Numbered from the stretch's first letter, positions 8,106-16,553 are shown. The stretch: DNA of 64,000 nt from Rothia nasimurium (GCF_928382285.1 NZ_CAKMSS010000004.1:124001-188000); one strand, 5' to 3'. Program-made: numbers and translations. The notes: generated from the letters alone by a model not told the origin.

Positions 8106-8181
8106 GTAGGGTGAAAGAGTCAGGCCGGGTTGACCCCGCTGTGAGGAGCCCGGCTCGAACCCTCACCAAGGAAAACACCCT
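8106..8181 (+). promoter_or_regulatory. Promoter box and structured leader of the AroE-like gene
   Basis: TAGGGT at 8106-8111 can serve as -10 box. The following leader can fold through GCCGGG and CCCGGC, with an outer pair of GGGT and ACCC. It matches no riboswitch class that I can recognise. Confidence 0.3.
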
Positions 8182-9021
8182 ATGACTAGCTCGCCTGCCG
8201 CGCCTGGCCGTCCGCCCCTGAACCGCGACACCACCGTCTGCATTTCTCTCTCGGGCCGCCCCTCAAACCACGGCATTAAGTTCCACAACTACCTCTACGA
8301 AAAGTTTGGCCTGGACTTTCTCTATAAGGCCATGACCACCACCGACATTGAGGCCGCTATCGGCGGCGTGCGGGCCCTGGGAATTCGCGGGTGCTCGGTG
8401 TCCATGCCCTTCAAGCAGGCGGTGATTCCCCTGGTCAACGAGATGGACCACTCCGCTGAGGTGATCGGCGCGGTCAACACCATTGTGAACACCGACGGCT
8501 ACCTCAAGGCCTACAACACCGACGTGATTGCGGTGGCCTCCCTGCTGGCCTCCCACCGGGTAGACCCTGCCCTGCCCTTCCTGCTGCGCGGCTCTGGCGG
8601 CATGGCGGCGGCTGTAGCTGGAGCTTTCTACGACGCTGGCTTCCGCACCGGCACCATCATCGCCCGCAACGAAGAGGCGGGTCGGGCCCTAGCCGAGCGT
8701 TACGGCTACACCTGGGCCGCTGAGGTGGGCGAGCTGACCGCCCCCGTCATTGTGAACGTCACCCCCATCGGCATGGAGGGCGGCCCCGAGGTTGACACCC
8801 TGGCCTACCCAGCCCCCGCGATTGAGGCCGCCCAGGTGGTCTTTGACGTGGTCGCCATGCCCGTTGAAACCCCGCTGATTCGGGCCGGACGGGCTGCGGG
8901 CAAGGAAGTCATTACCGGCGGAGAGGTCATCGCCCTGCAGGCCGCTGAACAGTTCAAGCTCTACACCGGGGTTGAGGTCAGCGACGCCGATGTGGCCGAG
9001 GCAGAAGCCCAGGCCAGCTAG
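8182..9021 (+). CDS. Shikimate dehydrogenase-like protein (AroE family)
   Basis: The 279-residue protein has the AroE fold. The substrate side includes SVSMPFKQ (the conserved Lys), GAVNTIV and YNTD (the conserved Asp). The nucleotide side has RGSGGMAAAVAGAFYDAGF, which departs from the usual GxGGxxxA. The N-terminal ISLSGRPSNHG replaces the canonical SxSxxxHN motif. This points to an AroE-like branch (SdhL/YdiB type) that may use quinate, shikimate or another hydroxy acid. No other aromatic pathway gene is nearby. The true AroE function is uncertain. Confidence 0.8.
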   Translation: MTSSPAAPGRPPLNRDTTVCISLSGRPSNHGIKFHNYLYEKFGLDFLYKAMTTTDIEAAIGGVRALGIRGCSVSMPFKQAVIPLVNEMDHSAEVIGAVNTIVNTDGYLKAYNTDVIAVASLLASHRVDPALPFLLRGSGGMAAAVAGAFYDAGFRTGTIIARNEEAGRALAERYGYTWAAEVGELTAPVIVNVTPIGMEGGPEVDTLAYPAPAIEAAQVVFDVVAMPVETPLIRAGRAAGKEVITGGEVIALQAAEQFKLYTGVEVSDADVAEAEAQAS

Positions 9022-9031
9022 GTTCTTGAAA

Positions 9032-9088
9032 GTAACCGAAACCTTCATCTGCGCGTTCTTTGCACACGCAGATGAAGGTTTCGCTTAC
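9032..9088. repeat. 57-bp palindromic repeat, family 1, copy 1
   Basis: The arms (CCGAAACCTTCATCTGCG on the left, CGCAGATGAAGGTTTCG on the right) flank a loop with GTTCTTTG. Related copies are at 23806-23864, 45462-45518 and 57450-57508, all intergenic. Confidence 0.92.
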
Positions 9089-9103
9089 CCATACGGACGC
9101 CGG

Positions 9104-9109
9104 TAGGGT
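9104..9109 (+). promoter_or_regulatory. -10 box for leaderless MATE gene
   Basis: TAGGGT is followed by six bases and ATG at 9116, without a ribosome site. Confidence 0.5.
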
Positions 9110-9115
9110 GGTTTT

Positions 9116-10570
9116 ATGCCCTCCATACCGTCTTCTTCGCCCCGGCAGCATTCGCTCAACCGCCAGATTCTTGCCCTAGCGGTGCCCGCCTTTGGTGCCC
9201 TCATCGCTGAGCCCCTGCTGGTGCTGGCCGATTCTGCCATCGTGGGCCACCTGGGCAGTGCCCCGCTGGCTGGCCTGACGCTGGGTTCAACCGTGGTGCA
9301 GACCCTGGTGGGCTTCATGGTTTTTCTGGCCTACTCCACCACCCCGGCGGTGGCCCGGGCCGTGGGGGCAGGCGATACCCCCAGCGCGTTTGCTGCCGCC
9401 CGCAACGGCCTGTGGGTGGCTGCTGGCCTGGGTCTTTTCTTCGCGGTGCTGCTGGCGCTGACCGCCGACCCCCTGCTGCGTGCGCTGGGGGCGGGCGGGG
9501 ACGTCCTGACCCACGCCACCGCCTACCTGCTACCCTCCCTGGCGGGCCTGCCCGGTATGCTCCTGGTGCTGGCGGCGACCGGTGCCCTGCGCGGTTTTCA
9601 GGACGCCACAACCCCCCTCTATGTTGCTACCACCGGCGCTGCCCTCAACGTGCCGCTGAGCTGGGCCCTGGTCTACCCGGCAGGGTGGGGTGTGGCTGGC
9701 TCGGCGGTGGCGACGGCGGTGGTGCAGTGGGGTATGGCCCTGGCACTGACCTACGCGGTGGTTGCGCGGACGCGGACGCCCGGCTCGGCTACCAGCTCTT
9801 CCGGCTTATCGGCGCGAACCCCCGGCTGGCTGCCCGACCGCGCCGGACTGGCCGCTGTCTTCAAGGTGGGGGCCTGGCTGATGGTGCGGGCGGCCTGCCT
9901 GCGGATTGCCCTGCTGGCTACGGTCTTTGTGGTGACCAGCCAGGGGGAGAAAAACCTGGCCGCCTACCAGCTGACGATGGCTTTCTTTAACCTGCTGGCC
10001 TTCGCCCTGGACGCCCTGGCCATTGCAGCCCAGGCCCTGCTGGGTAAGGAGATGGGCGCACAGGATCTTTCAACCCGGCAGGGGCAGGATGCGGTGGTTC
10101 AGCTCAAAAACCGCCTGGTGCGGTGGAGCCTGGCCTTTGGTCTGGTTACGGCCCTGGTCTGCCCGGCGGTCGGGTTTGGCCTGGCTTGGGTCTTTACCCC
10201 CGACCCCGAGGTGCAGCGCCTCTTCGCCCTATCTCTTCTGGTGCTGGCGGTGGGACAGCCCCTGGCGGCCTACGTCTTTATTCTGGACGGCGTGCTCATC
10301 GGCGCCCAGGACGTACGCTATCTGGGTCTGGCTGGGCTCTTTACCCTGGTGGCCTACCTGCCGGTGCTGGCTGGGCTTTATTTCTGGTTCGGTGCCGGTA
10401 CGGACGCTCCCGCCCCGCTTGCCGGGGGCACCTCCTGGGGGTGGGGCGGTCTGTTCGATGCCCCCACCCTGGCCTACCTGCTGCTCTGGTGCTCCTACGC
10501 CCTGTGGTACATGGGCGCCCGCGCCCTCACCCTGGGCCTGCGGGCCCGCAGTGGGGTGTGGATTCGTTAG
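9116..10570 (+). CDS. MATE family efflux transporter (DinF-like)
   Basis: The 484-residue membrane protein has about twelve hydrophobic segments. The N-terminal LALAVPAFGALIAEPLLVLADSAIVGHLGSAPLAGL is the typical DinF-type MATE opening, and the second half repeats the fold (MAFFNLLAFALDALAIAAQALLGKEMG). MATE proteins export cationic drugs or metabolites using a Na+ or H+ gradient (family knowledge). The last four bases overlap the stop of the convergent MFS gene. Confidence 0.92.
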   Translation: MPSIPSSSPRQHSLNRQILALAVPAFGALIAEPLLVLADSAIVGHLGSAPLAGLTLGSTVVQTLVGFMVFLAYSTTPAVARAVGAGDTPSAFAAARNGLWVAAGLGLFFAVLLALTADPLLRALGAGGDVLTHATAYLLPSLAGLPGMLLVLAATGALRGFQDATTPLYVATTGAALNVPLSWALVYPAGWGVAGSAVATAVVQWGMALALTYAVVARTRTPGSATSSSGLSARTPGWLPDRAGLAAVFKVGAWLMVRAACLRIALLATVFVVTSQGEKNLAAYQLTMAFFNLLAFALDALAIAAQALLGKEMGAQDLSTRQGQDAVVQLKNRLVRWSLAFGLVTALVCPAVGFGLAWVFTPDPEVQRLFALSLLVLAVGQPLAAYVFILDGVLIGAQDVRYLGLAGLFTLVAYLPVLAGLYFWFGAGTDAPAPLAGGTSWGWGGLFDAPTLAYLLLWCSYALWYMGARALTLGLRARSGVWIR

Positions 10571-11784
10571 GGGTTTTGCTGATGAAGTTTCTGGGGAATT
10601 GTGTAACGGGCAATAACTGCTAAAGCACCTAAGGCGCAGGCCGTTGCAAACAGTGTGACAAATCGGGAAAACCGGGCGTAGGAGAACCCATATAGTCCCG
10701 GAGAAATTGCTGATGTAATGATCGAAACTATCGCGCTAGCGCCTGATACACGGGCTTGCATTGTATCGGGAGCCAACTGAGCAAGTGCTACAGCGGTACT
10801 TACGCCCAGTGAAGGTATGAGAATGACAGCGCACGAAAGGCTAGTTACTGTAATCCAGTAGTTTTGGGAGAGCGCACAAAATAGCATAGCTGAGCTCAGT
10901 AGCATAAACACCATAATGAAGAGAAGTCGTGGCGTAAAACGTGCGCTGATAGTCCCGCTGAATAGGCTACCAACCAGTGCAGCTAGATTGGTGAAAGTTC
11001 CTAGCATTCCAACGAGAACAACGCTCACACCGGATGCTATGAGGTCTATTTCTATAATTGTTCCCGCACCTTCTAAGAAAAGATTAGCGGTAGCGCTGAT
11101 AATAATTACGGCTGCAATAGGCCTAGTTTTGATTGCAAAAGCGAAACCTGCAAAGAGAGTAAAAAAACCGAAATCAGGTACTTCTTGCGGGCGGCAGTTA
11201 GCAGCTATGTAGGCGCGACCAAAAACAATAGTAAACCCAATGAGGATAATCCAGCTGGTAGTACTGATTATGAAGGGAAGAGATTGCCAGGCATTGAGCG
11301 TGATTCCCGCAAAGATACCAGCTATAGCAGCAGCTACTTGTGTTCTTGCAGCAATAAACCCAAAAGTTTGAGGAAGATCTTCAGGGGTTAGCATGTGGAT
11401 GAAAGCAGTAGTGTCTGCACGTGAGAGGGCTGAAGAGCAGGTTGTAATGATGAAACTGATGATGACTACTATAGGGAGAGTGAGAGTATCAGTGAGAGAG
11501 CTAATAGTTAAGGTAAGTGATGTTACTGTAGCTGTAAACGCAGAGAGGGTAATAATTCGAGGTGGTGCGTAGAAGTCGGCAAGTGACCCAACGATGTTGC
11601 CTATAAGCGCTCCGGTGGCAAACGCAATGGCTACGGCTACTCCAGAGTCAATCCCACCGAGATTTTGGATAGCGATAACGGTGACAGCAAACCCTGCCAA
11701 ACCTTCGCCGAAGCTGGTGAGTAAGCGGCCTGCGATAAGCGCACGCACAGCTTTCTGCGGCGTTATCTTTCGGTCTGCTGCCAT
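10567..11784 (-). CDS. MFS transporter, AT-rich, probably acquired
   Basis: From ATG 11784 the protein has 405 residues and about twelve membrane segments. The opening ALIAGRLLTSFGEGLAGFAVTVIAIQ resembles drug exporters of the major facilitator superfamily; the substrate is unknown. Base composition is far more AT-rich than both neighbours and codons such as AAT, ATT, ATA and TTA are common, suggesting horizontal transfer. The frame stays open to 11919 but the added residues do not look like MFS sequence. ATG 11784 has no ribosome site. A 16-codon frame with a strong one (11763-11813) overlaps this start, which may mean translational control or a sequencing frameshift. Confidence 0.8.
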   Translation of the reverse strand: MAADRKITPQKAVRALIAGRLLTSFGEGLAGFAVTVIAIQNLGGIDSGVAVAIAFATGALIGNIVGSLADFYAPPRIITLSAFTATVTSLTLTISSLTDTLTLPIVVIISFIITTCSSALSRADTTAFIHMLTPEDLPQTFGFIAARTQVAAAIAGIFAGITLNAWQSLPFIISTTSWIILIGFTIVFGRAYIAANCRPQEVPDFGFFTLFAGFAFAIKTRPIAAVIIISATANLFLEGAGTIIEIDLIASGVSVVLVGMLGTFTNLAALVGSLFSGTISARFTPRLLFIMVFMLLSSAMLFCALSQNYWITVTSLSCAVILIPSLGVSTAVALAQLAPDTMQARVSGASAIVSIITSAISPGLYGFSYARFSRFVTLFATACALGALAVIARYTIPQKLHQQNP

Positions 11785-11813
11785 GATATGAAGGTAAGTT
11801 TTCTGGGTTCCAT
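11763..11813 (-). CDS. Possible 16-residue leader peptide overlapping the MFS start
   Basis: AAGGAG at 11821-11826 stands seven bases before ATG 11813. That opens a 16-codon frame, MEPRKLTFISWQQTER, ending in TAA at 11763, just inside the MFS gene in another frame. It could be a leader that couples or attenuates translation, as for some resistance exporters. Alternatively it is the real MFS N-terminus broken by an indel. Expression is not shown by sequence. Confidence 0.35.
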   Translation of the reverse strand: MEPRKLTFISWQQTER

Positions 11814-11864
11814 AGGATTGCTCCTTAAGTGGAGAGGGACGGTTGATATATTGTGACGCAAATC

Positions 11865-11910
11865 TAATGTTTGCAATTTTCAAACTAATCATTGTGTGAA
11901 AATGTGTCAA
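11865..11910 (-). promoter_or_regulatory. Probable sigma-70-type promoter of the MFS gene
   Basis: On the minus strand TTGACA (11905-11910) is followed after about 17 bases by TAGTTT. Next to the -35 box is an inverted repeat, TGTGTC-aaga-GACACA (11903-11918), that could be an operator. Confidence 0.4.
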
Positions 11911-12100
11911 GAGACACAAAAAAATTTAGGGATGTGGAGTCGATAGGGGTGGCCAGAGTGTGTAGCTTTCCCCCGAAAGTAGAGCGCCAGACGTAGACGA
12001 TTCCGTTATCAAGGCCTGGGCTTACAGGTAGATTTGTAGAGATACAAAGATGGGGCAACCCGCCACGTTGGCGCGTGACAGGCCGCCCCTTGCTATGGTC

Positions 12101-12214
12101 GCTACTCTCACTTAGTTGAAGAAGTGTGAGAGAGTGTCAAGGAACTGAGCAATAGCCCGTAAGAGATTCGCAATGGGAGCTATCCTTTCGCGACTCTTAC
12201 GGGCGATTCTTTTT
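12101..12214 (+). ncRNA. Candidate orphan small RNA with terminator
   Basis: This plus-strand stretch follows TATGGT (12094-12099) and can form a first stem, CTCTCAC (12105-12111) with GTGAGAG (12126-12132). A terminator with 11-bp arms and TTCTTTTT follows. No plus-strand gene precedes it: the MFS gene is divergent and the next gene comes from the opposite side. It resembles no RNA family I can name (not tmRNA, RNase P, SRP or 6C RNA). It could instead be a fortuitous structure. Confidence 0.35.
12155..12214 (+). terminator. Rho-independent terminator
   Basis: GCCCGTAAGAG (12155-12165) pairs with CTCTTACGGGC (12194-12204), followed by GATTCTTTTT. The T-run is on the plus strand and reaches the stop codon of the opposite gene. 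On the minus strand the same stem could help end the helical-repeat gene, but no T-run follows there. Confidence 0.65.
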
Positions 12215-14105
12215 ACATAAGCTCAGCCAGCAGGGCTTCCACGCGGTGCTCCTGGCCGGTAGCGCGCAGCAGCTCAATGCAGGCGTCCAGGGCAGCAGCA
12301 CGGGACTTCTTCAGCCTTAACGGCTCAAAAAGCTCCGCCGCCAGCTCATAGCGGCCAATCGCCAGCTCACTCTGCCCGGCGGCAGTCGCAGCTTCAGCGG
12401 CGACCACCAGCAGGCGGGCTGCCCGCTCCAGGCACTCGTTCTCGCGGTAGGTCTCAACCAGCTTATCCACGAGCTGCTGGCTCGCAGAGTTACCGGTCGC
12501 CAGTGAAAGGCGGGCGGCGAAATCCTGAGCTAGCAGGAAAGCCATCAGGTCGGGGCGGACGCCCGGGGCGGCGTCCCCGCCCTGGTCACCGTGGGCTGGG
12601 GCAAGAGCCTGCTGGGCCAGCTCCTGTAGCTCACCCACCGGAGTGCGAAGGGCTTCAAGCTCATTGACCCGTTCGGCAACCGGTGCCCACACGCGCACTA
12701 CCTCTGCCAGCAGGGCAGGGGCGGCGCTGCCGTCCGCCAGTAGGGGCCAGGCCTTCTCAAAGAATCCGTGGGCCTCGAGCGCTTGCGCCCCCGTGACCGA
12801 CCTACCGGCCAGCACCAAGAAAGCAGCCTCGGCGTAGGCCAGACCTGCTTCCAGGGAAGCCCCTGCGGCCTCATGCTCGCGGGCCACCGCCAGGTAAGAC
12901 TCCACCGGGGTGAAGGACAGGGGAGCAGCCCCCTCCACGCCCTCACCCTGGGTCTGCGCACCCGCGGCGGCCTCCGCCCCGGCCGAACTAGCCGAACTAG
13001 CCGAACCAGCCCCGTCCGCCCCGGTAGGCAGCACAATGGGTGTCAGGGCGTCCAGTTCGGTGGCGGCCTCCAGGGACTCCGAGAACCGGGTATTACCCGC
13101 CCGGCGGTCAAAGGCCTGCGCCAGCGGCCGGGATTCGGCCAGTGCCCAGTCGTAGAGCTCCTTCAAGTTAGACCGTTCGACCTGACCGGCAGGCCGCAGA
13201 CCGGTGGGCATATCCCCGTGGTCCTCTAAAGCCCAGGCCAGGCCAGCGACAATATAGCGCAGGAAGTTGCGGTTATCGCCGGGATCCCCCGCCAGGTCAA
13301 GAGCACGTTTGCCGTGGTCGGCCAGCAGGTCAAAGGCCACCTGAAGGTTCTGGCCGCGAGCTAGCACCTCAAACTCAACGCCCAGGTCGTCCGGATCATA
13401 CTGGTCGCGGTTGGCCGCTGCTCGCAGTAGGTGACGACCGGCTGCTTCGCCGTCCTCCAGGTGCAGGTAGGCAAGGGCCAGCTGCCGGTGGGAGGCCGCA
13501 GGCTCCCGGTTACACAAATCTTCGGTGGGGGCACCCATACGGATAGCCGCCTCAAACTCCCCGTCGGTCACGTGGTCGCGCAGAATCCCGCCGTGCCTGC
13601 AGGAGCCGCAGTCCATCTCGTCCTCACCGTGCGCAAGCCACCGGGCACGCCAGGTCTCGGCGGCCTCGTCCTCACCAATATGGGCAGCCCACATGTACTC
13701 GGCCCGGTCAGGGGCCATCTCGCCCATGCCCGCCAGGCGGTAGCGGCGGCGCATCTCATCGAGCAGCTCGCGCGCCTGCTCCTTAGAGATCTGCGGGTAG
13801 GCGGTCATATCGCCGATAATCCACTTGAACTGCCAGAAGAGGGTGCGGGCGGTGAACTCGTCAAAGTGCTCGGGGTGGGCGTCGTAGAGACGCAACAGCT
13901 TAGAGAACACCGCAAAGGACGCCGGGGTCGGCTGCCCAAAAACATAGGCCTCCACCAGGTTGAGGTAGGCCTCGGGCAGCATGGATTCGGGGCCCTCCCG
14001 CTCAAGAGTGCGGGTGATGTACTCCATGGCGGCGGTGCGGGCGCTACCGTAGGGCAGGTCGCGGGTTGCGGCAATTTTCTGGGCGGCTTCGTGGGTGGAC
14101 CACAC
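12213..14105 (-). CDS. Large helical/TPR-like protein of the HSP90-family operon
   Basis: The 630-residue soluble protein shows no catalytic motif that I recognise. Helical repeat character is visible in several places, for example RQLALAYLHLEDGEAAGRHLLRAAAN and GLAYAEAAFLVLAGRSVTGAQALEAHGFFEKAWPLL. This agrees with a tetratricopeptide-like solenoid. Residues 355-395 form an Ala/Gly/Ser-rich linker. A CGSCRHGG segment could bind metal or be structural. It starts at GTG 14105 after GGGAGAAG, 27 bases behind the HSP90-like gene, as third gene of the operon. A co-chaperone role is inferred from position, since TPR proteins are HSP90 partners in eukaryotes. Confidence 0.75.
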   Translation of the reverse strand: MWSTHEAAQKIAATRDLPYGSARTAAMEYITRTLEREGPESMLPEAYLNLVEAYVFGQPTPASFAVFSKLLRLYDAHPEHFDEFTARTLFWQFKWIIGDMTAYPQISKEQARELLDEMRRRYRLAGMGEMAPDRAEYMWAAHIGEDEAAETWRARWLAHGEDEMDCGSCRHGGILRDHVTDGEFEAAIRMGAPTEDLCNREPAASHRQLALAYLHLEDGEAAGRHLLRAAANRDQYDPDDLGVEFEVLARGQNLQVAFDLLADHGKRALDLAGDPGDNRNFLRYIVAGLAWALEDHGDMPTGLRPAGQVERSNLKELYDWALAESRPLAQAFDRRAGNTRFSESLEAATELDALTPIVLPTGADGAGSASSASSAGAEAAAGAQTQGEGVEGAAPLSFTPVESYLAVAREHEAAGASLEAGLAYAEAAFLVLAGRSVTGAQALEAHGFFEKAWPLLADGSAAPALLAEVVRVWAPVAERVNELEALRTPVGELQELAQQALAPAHGDQGGDAAPGVRPDLMAFLLAQDFAARLSLATGNSASQQLVDKLVETYRENECLERAARLLVVAAEAATAAGQSELAIGRYELAAELFEPLRLKKSRAAALDACIELLRATGQEHRVEALLAELM

Positions 14106-14132
14106 AGTCTTCTCCCTTGTTGGTAGCTATCT

Positions 14133-15965
14133 TTAGGGCTGGCGCAGGGCAGCTTCAAGCAGCTGGGCCAGGCTATCGCTGAGCAGGTTGGTTTCGGCCC
14201 CGCGCAGGCCCTCACCGGCGAGCATGAGGGCCGAGAGGTAGAGGGTCGTCAGACCCGGCTCAAAGGACGCGTGCTCCGGCTGGTGCAGCAGACGGCGGGT
14301 ATTCTCGTTGGCGTCGTTGAGCACCAGGGTGCGGGTCGACTCGGTTGCCGCCTCGGTAAAGGAGCCGAGCAGCCCACCCCAGGCGCCACCGGCGTCCTCG
14401 GCCTCCTGGGCCAGGTCGCGGGCGCGCTCGGCCTCGGCATCGCGCAGCAGCACCGCGGGCACTTCGGCGGGGTCAAAGGTACGCAAGAGGACGCCGCAGT
14501 CCTGGGCCGCCAGCACGGCCCGGGCGCGCTCTAAGCCGCGCAATACCTCGAATTCGCGTTCCATCTCAACCGCTGCCAGGGTCTGGGTGACGTCCTTGCT
14601 GGTCAGCTCGGTCACCTTCCAGCGGGGCCGGTCAGCTAGCTTGGCCAGCAGGTCGGCATCGTAGACGTAGCCGCCGTTGACCACCCACAGCCCCTGGGCC
14701 CGCGCCACCGGAGCCACCCGGCGGTAGGCCTCGGTCGTGGGGGTGTAGAGCACCTGCCCGGTCTCTTCAATGACCTGGGCGAGTGTAGCGATACCGCCAG
14801 TGGTTTCAAAGGGCAGGGAGCGCGCTACTACATCGAGCATGTCGTCGCTGGCTAAGGCCACCGCGCGCAGGGCTAGGGAATGGGTTTCAACAAAACGGTC
14901 GCGCAGGGTGCTGGGCTCAGAGAGGGTAGCGGTAATCCAGTTTTTGAGCTGCTCACCGATAGCCTCACGGGTGAGTAAAAGAATCTCATCCTCGCGCAGC
15001 TGCTCGCGGGAGGCCGTTGGGGTCAGGGACTCCGAGTTCACCACGGCTCGCACAAAGAAAGCCCAGTCGGGTAGCAGGGTATCTTCGCGGGTGTTGACCA
15101 GCATGTTCTTCACATAGACCCGGTGACGGCCGGACCCCGGTGATACCGCCTGCGGCAGAACATAGGCCACACCGGTCGTGCCGGTGGCGGGCACGTCGAG
15201 CTCAAGAGCAGCCAGGGGAGTGAAGCCCAGGGTCTTCTCGGCGTAATTAGTCAGGGCCAGGGCTCGCTCGTGCTGGTTGGGCTGGTGCTCGCCTTCCCCC
15301 TTCGCCCAGGGCAGGGCAGGCAGAGAAATACGACGCCAGATCCGCTGGCCGGCAGCCGTCACCCGAACCGCCACCTCAACCGGCAGCATATCGGCGTAGT
15401 CGCTCGCCAGCGTCACCACCGTCTCCTCGGCAACCCAGTGGGCGGCGTCCGCCCGCGCCTTCAGGCGAATCGTCGTGCCGACCTCGGGAACCTGCCCGGC
15501 GGCGTCCTCACCGCCGGTTAGTTGAAGCACCTCAAAGGTGCCATCCGCATGGCCCAGCCAGCGCACCGGGGCAGCCCCCGGCAGCACGCTCTGCGAGGTG
15601 ACCTCAACCGTATCGGCAATCAAAAAACAGGCCAGTAGGCCAATACCGAACTGGCCCAAAAACTCGGCGCGCCCCTCGTTAAAGACCTCATCGCGTTTAG
15701 AGGTGCGGCCAATCGTCGCCAGAAACTCCTCAGCCTGCTCGGCCGTCAGGCCCACACCGGTGTCGGTAATGGTGATGCCGGTGCCGTCCTCCCAGGGTTC
15801 CAGGAGCACCCGGGCGGGGGCGTCGCCGTCCTGCTCGCGGCGGGCAGTAATAGCGTCAACCCCGTTCTGAATCGCCTCGCGCAGGTAAACCTGCGGGCCC
15901 GAATACAGGTTCTTCGACAGCAGCTCAACCAAGCCGCCCAAATCAACTTTAAAGCGCTGTGACAA
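14133..15965 (-). CDS. HSP90-family chaperone-like ATPase, actinobacterial type
   Basis: The protein has 610 residues. The GHKL/Bergerat ATPase site is intact: YLREAIQNGVDAI (Glu and Asn), DTGVGLT, and GQFGIGLLACF as ATP lid. The middle domain follows (AVVNSESLTPTASREQLRED, cf. GVVDSxDLPLNVSRE in HtpG). The C-terminal dimerisation part seems short and diverged. It starts with TTG at 15965 behind GAGAGGAA, two bases after the YbjN gene. It is not a standard HtpG; the clients are unknown. Confidence 0.85.
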   Translation of the reverse strand: MSQRFKVDLGGLVELLSKNLYSGPQVYLREAIQNGVDAITARREQDGDAPARVLLEPWEDGTGITITDTGVGLTAEQAEEFLATIGRTSKRDEVFNEGRAEFLGQFGIGLLACFLIADTVEVTSQSVLPGAAPVRWLGHADGTFEVLQLTGGEDAAGQVPEVGTTIRLKARADAAHWVAEETVVTLASDYADMLPVEVAVRVTAAGQRIWRRISLPALPWAKGEGEHQPNQHERALALTNYAEKTLGFTPLAALELDVPATGTTGVAYVLPQAVSPGSGRHRVYVKNMLVNTREDTLLPDWAFFVRAVVNSESLTPTASREQLREDEILLLTREAIGEQLKNWITATLSEPSTLRDRFVETHSLALRAVALASDDMLDVVARSLPFETTGGIATLAQVIEETGQVLYTPTTEAYRRVAPVARAQGLWVVNGGYVYDADLLAKLADRPRWKVTELTSKDVTQTLAAVEMEREFEVLRGLERARAVLAAQDCGVLLRTFDPAEVPAVLLRDAEAERARDLAQEAEDAGGAWGGLLGSFTEAATESTRTLVLNDANENTRRLLHQPEHASFEPGLTTLYLSALMLAGEGLRGAETNLLSDSLAQLLEAALRQP

Positions 15966-15967
15966 GG

Positions 15968-16438
15968 CTATTCCTCTCCAAAGCCAAAGGTGGAGGCAAG
16001 GTTCTCGAAGTACTCTAGTGAAGTCTGCACAGCAGCCCGTAGGTGCTCGTCAATCTGGGCGTCCGTTGCCCCGCCCGCATACACCATGCTCAGCTCAACC
16101 GGCAGCACTACAAACCCCTGCCCCTCCTCTTCAACCCGGTAGGGGAAGACCTTGGGGAAGAGGTTCTGCTGGTTCCAGGCATTGGTGAACTCGTTGAGGG
16201 CAGGCAGTGCCTCCAGGGGGAAGGTACCCCGGTAGCTACCGCGCACGCTCAGCAGGTCGCGGCTGGCGTTACTGGAGAGGGTGTAGTAGAAGTAGCCCCG
16301 CTCAAAATGGAACACGGCGGTGCCGTCGTCGCCCAGCTCGTAATCCACCTCAAGGCGGTCAAGGGCAGCCAGCATACGCTCGTTAGTGATCGGCGTGAGT
16401 AGCTGCGCGGCAGACTGGACGGAGTCAAAGTACCCCAT
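15968..16438 (-). CDS. YbjN domain protein
   Basis: The protein has 156 residues. ITNERMLAALDRLEVDYELGDDGTAVFHFERGYFYYTL and LNEFTNAWNQQNLFPKVF match the YbjN domain (type III secretion chaperone-like fold). It is the first gene of a three-gene operon with the HSP90-like ATPase and the helical protein. The start ATG 16438 has AGAGGAA upstream, and a TAGGAT-type -10 box lies near 16485 on the minus strand. Function is unknown; the fold suggests peptide or partner binding. Confidence 0.82.
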   Translation of the reverse strand: MGYFDSVQSAAQLLTPITNERMLAALDRLEVDYELGDDGTAVFHFERGYFYYTLSSNASRDLLSVRGSYRGTFPLEALPALNEFTNAWNQQNLFPKVFPYRVEEEGQGFVVLPVELSMVYAGGATDAQIDEHLRAAVQTSLEYFENLASTFGFGEE

Positions 16439-16553
16439 GGTTCCTCTTTCAACGGTGGAAGATACTGGTACGGTTCTCTCTATCCTATAGGTTCGGGCAA
16501 AGGTGGGGTTGGGGTGGAGGGCTAGCCCGTTATTTATGGGTGACCCCTTTAAC

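Noticed and set aside
8140-8165. tRNA-like CCGGCTCGAACCCT segment
   Set aside because: No cloverleaf partner arms or acceptor stem could be found around it.
8118-8181. Possible riboswitch before the AroE-like gene
   Set aside because: A GCCGGG/CCCGGC stem exists, but no conserved riboswitch core could be recognised, so only a structured leader is noted.
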